DNA of 64,000 nucleotides, from assembly GCA_035566435.1 (NCBI GenBank), contig DATMRF010000118.1, positions 1-64,000 of the forward strand. The letters are read 5' to 3'. This DNA is from DATMRF01 sp035566435. Its GTDB lineage: Bacteria > Verrucomicrobiota > Verrucomicrobiia > Limisphaerales > UBA8199. A program made the translations under genes and the position numbers. Of this stretch, positions 53,295-61,400 are shown in pieces. The notes beneath the pieces were generated by a model. The model did not search any database and had not been told where the DNA came from. It worked only from the letters and a program-made list of their open reading frames with translations. Numbering within the stretch: position 1 is the stretch's first letter; the number at the start of each line of letters is the position of its first letter.

Positions 53295-53840
53295 CTACAG
53301 CAACCCATTCAGCGTGGCGATCGCTTCCTGCCGCGAGGTCAGCACTTTGCGCAAATCCGCCTGGGCCTTTTCAAGCTCCGCCTGCTTCACCTTACGCGTC
53401 GCGACATATTTATCCAGCGCTGCCTTGACTTCGGCCTTCGACGCCTTCGCGTCGATTGCTTTCTGCAACGCCTCGGCTTCGGGACTGGGCTGGCCAAACG
53501 GCCCGCGCCGCTGCGGTTGTTGGTCGCCGTTGTTGGTGTCGCCGCCCCGCCGGCGTCCGAACATCCCCCGGCCCATGCCGTTCATGGACGCTGCCCGCGC
53601 ATCCCAGACCTTGCCCACCATGGGCTCAATGGCGTTCCATTCGGAATCGTCCGTGATCTCGAGTTGTTCTCGAAAATTCGCCATCATCCGCTCGCGCATT
53701 TGCGCTGGGTCGAAGTTGCCCCTTCCTTGCCGTCCACCCTGGTTGCCCTGGTTGTTATTTTGCTGCGCCAGACCCTGGTTGACGCCTAAGCTTAAGATGG
53801 CGGCCATGCCCGCCGTTAGTAACCATCGATTGATTCTCAT
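53295..53840 (-). CDS. Exported Gln/Asn/Gly-rich helical protein before the secretion operon
   Basis: A 181-residue protein with a signal peptide (MRINRWLLTAGMAAILSLGVNQGLAQ). A Gln/Asn/Gly/Arg-rich stretch follows, then DPAQMRERMMANFREQLEITDDSEWNAIEPMVGKVW, a Gly/Arg/Pro middle, and a long helical end rich in Ala/Lys/Glu (PEAEALQKAIDAKASKAEVKAALDKYVATRKVKQAELEKAQADLRKVLTSRQEAIATL). The pattern faintly resembles Spy/CpxP-type periplasmic helical proteins. It is the possible first gene of the type II secretion operon. Function unknown. Confidence 0.7.
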   Translation of the reverse strand: MRINRWLLTAGMAAILSLGVNQGLAQQNNNQGNQGGRQGRGNFDPAQMRERMMANFREQLEITDDSEWNAIEPMVGKVWDARAASMNGMGRGMFGRRRGGDTNNGDQQPQRRGPFGQPSPEAEALQKAIDAKASKAEVKAALDKYVATRKVKQAELEKAQADLRKVLTSRQEAIATLNGLL

Positions 53841-54295
53841 ATTAATTTGACTTGCTGCGGTTTACGTTGCTCGAAACCTCAGTGTCCTGAAGTGACACCG
53901 GGTGCTTCAGAGCCAACGCCTTGCAGATGACGTGCCAACACCGAAAACCAGCCAAAACCGCTCTTTAGAGATGGCCGGTGCGCAGGAATTGCTCAACGCG
54001 CCGCCTCCGGCTGCGCAGCTTTTGCGCGCCACTCGCGACAATCACTCGTCTGAATCTATGGTTTTCGGACGTCCCATACGCTTAATAGGCTAAGGGTCGA
54101 TGCTCCGCCCAACCCGTCTGCTGCTGCGCAGGAAAACCATGCTGACCCACTTAAACCGGGCCATTGGGGCAGAGTCAACCCCCCGATTATTTTCGCCGTT
54201 TTCCCTTTACCTCCGCTGTCAAGAGGCGTAAGTTCTATAAGCAAACACCGGTTGCGTAACGGGCGTAGAAACCTGAACGTGTTAGTCGCATAGAT
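53841..54295. other. Divergent intergenic region of about 450 bases
   Basis: This region separates the secretion operon from the pseudopilin-like gene and must hold both promoters. I see no gene and no large palindrome. Near 54272-54293 the sequence CCTGAACGTG...CGCATAG weakly recalls the GAACGTTTGTTCGATAG motif but lacks the second half-site. Confidence 0.45.
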
Positions 54296-55267
54296 ATGAA
54301 AAGAACCAATCCCGCTCCGGGGAATGCTCCCCGCTTCTGCTCAAGCCACAGTCACCGCGGTGGCTTTACCCTCATCGAACTCCTGGTCGTGATCGCCATC
54401 ATCGCGATTTTAGCCGCAATGTTGCTGCCGGCGCTGGCTCGGGCAAAGCAAAAAGCCCAGGGCGTCACCTGCCTCAACAACAGCAAACAAATGTCGCTGG
54501 CCATGAATATGTATTCCATGGATTTTACGGAATTGTACTCGCCGAATCCCGATGATCCGGGGAACAACGTTCAGGGCCACCATTGGGTCCCCAACGGCGG
54601 CGGGGTGAACGAGTCCGATGAGTTCAATCAGGACATTATGCGTGATGCGAAATACACCCTGGTCTCCCCTTACGTTAACGGGAACGTCGGGGTCTTCAAA
54701 TGCCCGGCGGATCACCGCACGGGGCGCTACCCAAACACGAACGGCGGCCAGACGTATGATATCGACCCGAACAAGGTAGGCGTGACCGTGCCAGCTGCTC
54801 GCAGCGTCTCAATGAACGGCGCGGTAGGCTCCGTTTGCGCCGCTTTCAAGCAAGGCAACGGGCATTCCGGCAGGCCCCTTCTGCCTGCCCCCGGCGCGTG
54901 GACCACCGGCGGCCACGACGAGAATCAGAGCACCTATGCTACCTTCGGCAAACCTTCTGACTTCCGCACCATCAGCTCATCCATGGTCTTTATGACTGTG
55001 GACGAGGATCCGGCCAGCATTAACGATGGCGCGCTGGGTACCGTCGCCAACTTGGCAAATCCTGCGTTCATCGATTTTCCAGCTCATTTCCACGCCGGTT
55101 CTTGCGGTTTCTCATTTTGCGACGGCCATTCTGAACTTCATGCGTGGAAGGGTGGAATCATTCAGAATTTCCAGGGCGCCAACAGGGCTGTGCCGACGAC
55201 GCCGCCGAATAACGCCGACTACCAGGATTTCGCTTGGCTTGCGCTGCACACTTCGGCTCATAATTGA
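54296..55267 (+). CDS. Prepilin-type (H-X9-DG/DUF1559-like) secreted protein
   Basis: A 323-residue protein with a classical type IV leader (MKRTNPAPGNAPRFCSSHSHRGG, cut before Phe24) and FTLIELLVVIAIIAILAAMLLPALARAKQKAQGVTCLNNSKQMSLAMNMYS. The globular part has VGVFKCPADH, VPAARSVSMNGAVGSVC and a C-terminal FHAGSCGFSFCDGHSELHAWKGG, the G-x-G-FxFxDGHxE pattern of the large PVC pseudopilin-like families. These proteins are abundant in Verrucomicrobiota and Planctomycetota and their role is unclear. It could be assembled by the neighbouring type II system. Confidence 0.9.
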   Translation: MKRTNPAPGNAPRFCSSHSHRGGFTLIELLVVIAIIAILAAMLLPALARAKQKAQGVTCLNNSKQMSLAMNMYSMDFTELYSPNPDDPGNNVQGHHWVPNGGGVNESDEFNQDIMRDAKYTLVSPYVNGNVGVFKCPADHRTGRYPNTNGGQTYDIDPNKVGVTVPAARSVSMNGAVGSVCAAFKQGNGHSGRPLLPAPGAWTTGGHDENQSTYATFGKPSDFRTISSSMVFMTVDEDPASINDGALGTVANLANPAFIDFPAHFHAGSCGFSFCDGHSELHAWKGGIIQNFQGANRAVPTTPPNNADYQDFAWLALHTSAHN

Positions 55268-55313
55268 GAAATTTAGCTTGCGCGCTCGAAAGCGGTATGG
55301 TTAGGTCACGGCC

Positions 55314-55658
55314 ATGAAGAATACGTCCTGGTTAGTCCTCCTACTGGCGCTTGGCTTGGCGGGGTTTTGTGGCTGCAGCAAAAGCGAGAAGCCTCCCACC
55401 ACTCAGCAGGTCAACGGAGTGGGCGTTGACCTTCCCAAGCTGTCGCAGGCCTTCGCAAGTTCTAGCCCGGAGGTCCTGAGCGACGTGTCCCAGGTCTCCT
55501 TCGGACTCCGGTACGGCGACTACATGAAGTCGCTCGCTGCGCTCGACAAACTCGCCAACAATCCGGCAGTCACCGAGGCGCAGAAAAAAGTCGTCAACGA
55601 CGTAATCGAGCAGGTGAAAAAGGTGATGGCCCAAGCCCCCGCTCCGCCTGCACAGTAA
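55314..55658 (+). CDS. Small exported lipoprotein-like protein
   Basis: A 114-residue protein. The N-terminus (MKNTSWLVLLLALGLAGFCGCSKSEKPP) is a signal peptide with a lipobox-like LAGFCGC, so Cys20 or the next Cys could be lipidated. The mature part is short, Pro/Ser-rich, then helical (VTEAQKKVVNDVIEQVKKVMAQ). It lies 46 bases after the pseudopilin-like gene on the same strand. The function is not recognisable; it may be a small envelope protein. Confidence 0.65.
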   Translation: MKNTSWLVLLLALGLAGFCGCSKSEKPPTTQQVNGVGVDLPKLSQAFASSSPEVLSDVSQVSFGLRYGDYMKSLAALDKLANNPAVTEAQKKVVNDVIEQVKKVMAQAPAPPAQ

Positions 55659-55686
55659 GCTGTTGGTCAGGTTCAGGTTTCCACGA

Positions 55687-55780
55687 CCGCACTCCAAACC
55701 GCAAGCGACTGCTGTCGCGCTTTCCCACGCCCGCCAGGTTTTGGAGTGCGGCAGCCCTCTGCCGCTTTGGGAAGTCCCCC
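55687..55780. repeat. Palindromic element (family C, copy 2)
   Basis: GCACTCCAAACC on the left (55689-55700) pairs with GGTTTTGGAGTGC on the right (55758-55770), followed by GGCAGCCCTCTGCCGCTTT. It is related to the copies at 15.8 and 63.2 kb. It lies between the lipoprotein-like gene and the PHP gene. Confidence 0.7.
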
Positions 55781-55889
55781 CGCCGCGCCTTTTCGATTTA
55801 CATGATTTCTCCCGCGCAGGCATACTCCCGCGAATTGCTAAAGCTCCCTCCCCCTCGTAAATCGCCAATCAAAAATCGTAAATCCCTCG

Positions 55890-56690
55890 ATGCCTCCCGA
55901 CTACCACATGCACACCCCGCTCTGCCGCCATGCCACCGGCGAGCCGGTGGACCTGGCCGCCCAGGCGCTCAAGCTCGGGCTGTCCGAAATCGGGTTCTCC
56001 GACCACAACCCCATGCCCCGGGATGACTTCGACGACTGGCGCATGCGCGCCGCAGACCTCGACCTTTACGTGGAGAAAGTCCAGCAGGCGCGCCATGAAT
56101 ACCCGCAACTCGCCATCAAACTGGCCCTTGAAGTCGATTATATCCCCGGCTATGAAGGTTGGGTCCGGGATCTGGCGGCGCGGCATCCGTGGGATTACCT
56201 CATCGGTTCGGTCCATTATGTCTCGCCCTCCTGGGCGATCGATAGTCCACACCAATTATCCGAGTGGAAAAATCACGAACCACTGGAAGTGTGGACCGCG
56301 TATTTCGAACGGCTGACGATGGCGGCGGAGTCGGGCCTGTTCGACATTCTCGGCCACGCCGATTTGTGCAAGAAATTCTGCTTTGTCCCGCGCGAAGATT
56401 GCGCGCACCTCTTCCGGCGGTTCCTCGAAGCCGCCCGGCGCCACGACGTCGCCATGGAGCTCAACACGGCCGGTTTGCGCAAGGATTGCAAAGAGATTTA
56501 CCCCAGCCCGCAAATTGTCCGGATGGCCGCCCAAACGGGCGTGGCGATTACCTTCGGCTCCGACGCCCACGCTCCGGCCGAAGTCGGCCTCAACTGGGCC
56601 GAAGCCCTCGACCTGGCCCGCAGCGCCGGCTATACGCAGAGCTGCCGCTTCACGAAACGACGCCGGGAAATGGTGGATTTGACGCAGTAA
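55890..56690 (+). CDS. hisK: PHP-domain histidinol-phosphatase
   Basis: A 266-residue phosphoesterase of the polymerase-and-histidinol-phosphatase (PHP) family. The metal-site residues are seen in PPDYHMHTPLCRHATG (HMH and a later His), SDHNPMPRDDFDDWRM, EVDYIPGYEGWV, GSVHYVSPSW, DILGHADLCKKF and FGSDAHAPAEVGLN. This set matches HisK-type histidinol-phosphatases, which dephosphorylate L-histidinol phosphate in histidine synthesis. A general PHP phosphatase role cannot be excluded. The ATG is preceded by a short ATCGTAAATC repeat rather than a strong ribosome site. Confidence 0.85.
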   Translation: MPPDYHMHTPLCRHATGEPVDLAAQALKLGLSEIGFSDHNPMPRDDFDDWRMRAADLDLYVEKVQQARHEYPQLAIKLALEVDYIPGYEGWVRDLAARHPWDYLIGSVHYVSPSWAIDSPHQLSEWKNHEPLEVWTAYFERLTMAAESGLFDILGHADLCKKFCFVPREDCAHLFRRFLEAARRHDVAMELNTAGLRKDCKEIYPSPQIVRMAAQTGVAITFGSDAHAPAEVGLNWAEALDLARSAGYTQSCRFTKRRREMVDLTQ

Positions 56691-56737
56691 CGAGGTGGGA
56701 GCAGACACCCACTTGTCGAACCCCCTGCCGGTCAGGC

Positions 56738-56814
56738 CAATACTCCATTCCTTCAATTCCACCACCCCTCTACCCCATCACTCCTTCACTCCAATACTCC
56801 ATCACTCCAATTCC
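56738..56814. repeat. Simple-sequence tract of ACTCC units
   Basis: The stretch repeats imperfect units such as TACTCCAT, CACTCCAA and AATTCC about ten times in tandem. It lies between the PHP gene and the EF-P gene, about 120 bases before the EF-P start. It looks like slippage-born DNA rather than coding sequence. Confidence 0.6.
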
Positions 56815-56933
56815 CGACGACCCATTTTTCCCCAAAACCAGGCTTGCCTTCGCCCCTGCTTCAGCTAGGTTGGACGGCCCTCATCCGGAAGAACCGGCGG
56901 GGTATTGTGTCCCTTTGAGAGTCTTAGATTGAT

Positions 56934-57491
56934 ATGGCAACAGCAAACGATCTTCGCCGCGGCATGGCGATTAGTTATAATGGCGACATCTGCGTCGTCC
57001 AGGACAGCCAGCACCGCACGCCCGGCAACTTGCGCGCCTTTGTGCAGGCCACCCTCCGCAGCATCCGCAGCGGCCGCTCCTCCGACGTCCGGTTCAGCTC
57101 CACCGAGAAGATCGACGTCGTGCCGATGATGACCCGCAAAATGGAGTTCAGCTACAAAGACGGCCAGGATTTCGTCTTCTCTGACCCGGAAACCTACGAA
57201 ACGGTGACCCTGTCGCCCGAGATTGTCGGCGACGCGAAGAATTACCTGGTCGAGAACGGAGTTGTGACGGTGACTTTCGTCGAAGACAAAGCGGTTTCCA
57301 TCGAGATGCCCTCCAGCGTGGTGCTGACGGTCTCGGATGCGCCGGAAGGCGTCCGCGGCGACTCCGCCAACAATGTCCAGAAAACCGTCCTCATGGAGAC
57401 GGGCATCAGCGTCCAGGCGCCTTTGTTCATCAAAACTGGCGAGAAGCTCAAGATCGATACGCGCACCGGCAAGTATATGGAACGGGCGTAA
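56934..57491 (+). CDS. efp: Translation elongation factor P
   Basis: A 185-residue EF-P with the usual three beta domains. The N-terminal KOW-like domain has ANDLRRGMAISYNGDICVVQDSQHRTPGNLRAFVQATLRSIRSG. The central and C-terminal OB domains include MEFSYKDGQDFVFSDPETYETV and VPLFIKTG-type text (VQAPLFIKTGEKLKIDTRTGKYMERA). At the loop tip, where E. coli EF-P has the modified Lys34 (PGKGQ), this protein has Asn32 (PGNLR). It should still relieve ribosome stalling at Pro-Pro, but without the lysine or arginine modification pathways. Confidence 0.96.
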   Translation: MATANDLRRGMAISYNGDICVVQDSQHRTPGNLRAFVQATLRSIRSGRSSDVRFSSTEKIDVVPMMTRKMEFSYKDGQDFVFSDPETYETVTLSPEIVGDAKNYLVENGVVTVTFVEDKAVSIEMPSSVVLTVSDAPEGVRGDSANNVQKTVLMETGISVQAPLFIKTGEKLKIDTRTGKYMERA

Positions 57492-57770
57492 TTAGTCCCA
57501 CGTCTCAAGTCCTAAGCGCTTGTTCGGAAATCCGTTTTCTCTGTAGGAGACGACGTAAGGAGTCTCTGATCCCTCCCTAGCATCGGGGCGGGGACGGCCA
57601 CGTCCCCGACAGGTCTTTAACTGGGTGTACAACCTCCAAAGCCAGACTTCAACTGCGCCCCCTCAATAGTCTCGACGGCTCTCATTAACCCATTTGCCCC
57701 ACACGCGCCACCCACCAGTCAACTTCCTGCTGAGGTGAATTTCTCCGGGCGTTGTGATAACATTTCGTGT
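57492..57770. repeat. Intergenic region with one family A half-element
   Basis: A single arm of the family A element lies at 57585-57608 (core GACGGCCACGTCCCCG), without a matching inverted arm. No gene or other structure is recognised in the rest of this gap after efp. Confidence 0.6.
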
Positions 57771-58355
57771 GTGAGATTTACGGGCCGCAAATTCGCTTGG
57801 ATCGCAGTATTTACGGTCGTGGCGGCATTTTTGGCGGTCTGGCTTGGGAACTGGCGAGAGGAGGTCCGGGAAGCGCACGGGGATTTTAAATGGTTCAGCA
57901 CGCTCGGATTTCCGGATGCGAAAGGGCTCGCGTGGGCGAGGGTGGCGACCGGCCGATGGTCCCAGAGTCAAGGTCAGCCGCCGAAGAACCATTACGTCAA
58001 AGGATTCCTCCTGGCCACCAATGACGCGAACTTCACCGTGTTCACGGTGGAGCTTTTAACCCAAACCATGACCAATAGCCGCCCAGGCGCACCCGAACAT
58101 GAGCGCGTTGGCTTCGAGGTGCTCGACTTGAGGCGTGACGTTGCAGACCGGCTCCAGCAACTGCGGCACGCGCCGGGCGGGGATAACCTTTGGCCACTTT
58201 TCGCCCGGAGGCTGCCCGAGCAAGCCGAGGTGTTCGCGCTCGTCTGGGCCTGCTGGCGGCAGGGGTTGGATTCCGAAGCCCGCAGTCTCTATCAGGAAGC
58301 GAAGCTGCTGTTCAAAGACGTAGTCTTGCAGACGCTTGAGGTACACCGCGGTTAA
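57771..58355 (+). CDS. Membrane-anchored protein of unknown function
   Basis: About 194 residues. I prefer the GTG at 57771 (VRFTGRKFAWIAVFTVVAAFLAVWLGNW), because it puts charged residues directly before the membrane helix; an ATG-like start at 57735 would add 12 residues. The soluble part has no motif I recognise: HYVKGFLLATNDANFTVFTVELLTQTMTN, then a helical end (VADRLQQLRHAPGGDN, LPEQAEVFALVWACWRQGLDSEARSLYQEAKLLF) that resembles one helical-hairpin repeat. It sits alone between efp and the large BNR/RCC1 protein gene. Confidence 0.6.
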   Translation: MRFTGRKFAWIAVFTVVAAFLAVWLGNWREEVREAHGDFKWFSTLGFPDAKGLAWARVATGRWSQSQGQPPKNHYVKGFLLATNDANFTVFTVELLTQTMTNSRPGAPEHERVGFEVLDLRRDVADRLQQLRHAPGGDNLWPLFARRLPEQAEVFALVWACWRQGLDSEARSLYQEAKLLFKDVVLQTLEVHRG

Positions 58356-58445
58356 CGCGCGGAAGCTGCGTGCTCCACGAAAAAGGATCGACATCCAGAA
58401 GCTCCAGGCTTATGAATTCTCTCAGGCCAAACACTGAGCAACCAT

Positions 58446-61400
58446 ATGGAACCGCCGTCTCGAAGCGTTTCTGGCCTGATTGTGTGGCTTTTCCTGTGCG
58501 GAATGCTCCGCCCGCCCACTCCAGCTTTGAGTGCGCCAGCGCCGGTGAAGGCACGGACAGACTTGGCCGTGGCCCACCACCGTGGGCTGACTTTGGAGCA
58601 AGTGCGGGCGCTCCAACACCGTTGTGGCTTCTCCAACGACGACATCCTCCGGTTGACTCAAGCCCAGCTGGTGCAGCTCTGGTGGGAAGCGGAACATCCC
58701 AACGCCGATCTCCACGCCGAGGAACTTCGCTTCCGGTTGCTTCACCTTCGGGACGAACGTGGCCAAATTCCACCCGACGCCTGGATGCGGGCGGCCCGAC
58801 AGGCCCGGCAAATGCCCTTCGACCCAAGGGCTTGGCCCGCCATCGCCGAACCAGCCCGCCAGAATAATCCTGGCGCTCTCAAACCCAGAATCGCGGGCAT
58901 CCGTCCCTCCGGTTGGACCTGGCTCGGTCCCGGCAACATCGGCGGCCGGGTCCGGTCCATTCTGGTTAGTCCCGCGAATCCCAGTGTGATGTGGGTCGGG
59001 GGGGTGGACGGCGGGGTCTGGAAGACAACCGATGGAGGCGCTAGTTGGTCTGCGCTGGACGATTTCATGGCCGACCTGGCCATTGGCTGCATGACGATGG
59101 ACGCAGCCAACCCAAATGTCATCTACGCCGGCACCGGCGAAGGCTTCTTTAACATCGACTCAGTCCGCGGGGCCGGCATTTTCAAATCCGCGGACGGCGG
59201 CTCGACCTGGCTGCAACTGAGTGCGACGACCAACTCGGGGTTTTATTACGTCAACCGCCTCGCTGTGCAACCCACCAACAGCCTGATCCTGCTGGCGGCG
59301 ACCGGCAGTGGAATTTATCGCAGCACGGACGGCGGCAGCACCTGGAGCCAAAATTACAACACCCGCACGCTGGACCTTGCCTTCAATCCGGCTGACGGCA
59401 CTCACTGCGTGGCGTCGGGCAGCGGCATCGTCCTCTATTCCATTGACGCAGGCTTGAGTTGGACTTTGGGCAGCGGCATCAGCGGCGCCGGGCGTATCGA
59501 AGTGGCTTACGCGCCCAGCAGTCCCTCGACCGTCTATGCGTCGGCCGATATGAGCTCCGGTCAACTCTACGTCTCGACCGATGGCGGCCAGACTTACACC
59601 TTGAAAAACACAGGCACCAACTACCTGGGCGGCCAGGGCTGGTATGACAACTGCCTCTGGGTCGATCCTGTGGATCCCAACACCCTCATCGTCGGGGGGC
59701 TGGACTTGTGGCTCAGCACCGACGGCGGCGCCACCTTGACCGATATTGGGGGTTATACGGGCGGCCTCCATCCCGACCAACACGTTATTGTCAACGTTCC
59801 CCAGTTCGACGGCACCAATAATCGCACGGTACTGTTCGGTAATGATGGTGGCGTTTTTCGCGCCGCCGATATCGCCACCGTTACCCCGGGCAATGGTTGG
59901 GCGACTCTCAACCATAACCTGGGCATCACCCAGTTCTACGGCGCGGCCGGCAATCCGGCGTCGGGCACCATCGTCGGCGGCACCCAGGATAACGGCACGC
60001 TCCGCTACACACCGGTTGGCGGACCTCAGGGCTGGACCTCTATGTTCGGGGGAGACGGCGGCTTTTGCGCCGCCGATCAGGGCGACACAAACTACTTTTA
60101 CGGTGAGTACGTTGATCTGGCTATCCACCGCAGTTCAAATGGCGGGGCAACGTCGCGTTTCATTTACAACGGCTTGGGCGATGCGGGCAAGAGTGCCAAT
60201 TTCATCGCCCCGTTCATTCTGGATCCAAACAATCAAAGCACCCTGCTGGCAGGGGGGGCCAGCCTGTGGCGCAGCCTCAACGTCAAAGCCTCCACGCCGG
60301 TGTGGGCCGCTATCAAGCCTGCGGACGGCTCGGGCAACCACATTAGCGCCATTGCTGTGGCCCCGGGCAATTCCGACCTCATCTGGGTTGGCCATAACAA
60401 TGGGGACGTGTTTTTCACCACCAACGGGACCGCCACTACCCCCGACTGGACCCGCGCCGACCAGGGGACACCCCCCTTGCCCAACCGCTACTGCACCCGC
60501 ATCACAGTGGACCCGAGCAATTCGAGCCAGGTGTACGTAACCTTTGGCGGTTTTAGCGCGGGCAACGTGTGGCGCACGCTCGATAACGGCGCCACTTGGG
60601 TCAATGTTTCCGGCAATCTCCCGGATGCTCCTGTCAATTCGCTCGTGGTCCACCCGCTCAACAGCGGCTCACTCTATGTCGGCACCGAGGTCGGGGTCTT
60701 TGCCAGCGCCGACGGCGGGGCAAGCTGGTCCCCCGGTAACGATGGTCCAGCCAACGTCGCAGTGGATGAACTGTTCTGGCTGGGAACCAATACGCTGGTT
60801 GCCGCCACTCATGGCCGGGGCCTCTTCTCGATTTCGGTGCCCGTGGCCCCCAGCATCACTTCCCAACCTCAGCCGGCCAACCTAACCGTCCTGGTGGGCC
60901 AACCCGCCAGTTTCAGCGTCGCCGGCTCCGGCAGTCTGCCACTGGCCTACCTGTGGCTCTTTAACGGCGTCGCCATCCCCGGGGCCACCGCCAGCGTCTA
61001 TTCTCTGGCGGCTTCCCAAGTGACGAACACCGGCGCCTACTCGGTAGTGGTGACGAACCTGGGGGGGGCCGTCGCGAGCAGCAACGCCTACCTCACCGTC
61101 ATCCCGACCGTCCCATTGCCCTTCGCCCTCAATAACTCAAACCTGACCTGGACCACCGGCTCCGGCTCGCCCTGGTACGGCCAGACGACCGTTTCATATG
61201 ACGGCGTGGCCAGCGGTCGCAGCTACTTTATCAGCGCCGCACAACAAAGCATCCTGACTACTACCGTGACTGGCCCTGCTACGCTGGGCTTTTGGTGGAA
61301 GGTCTCGTCGCAAACGAACGCGGACATTTTCAGTTTTGTGGACTCGGCCAATAACTTCACCAACGGCGCCCAGATCTCCGGGGAGGTGGATTGGAATTAT

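Noticed and set aside
54272..54293. A fourth GAACAAACGTTC site before the pseudopilin-like gene
   Set aside because: CCTGAACGTG...CGCATAG has only one half-site and several mismatches.
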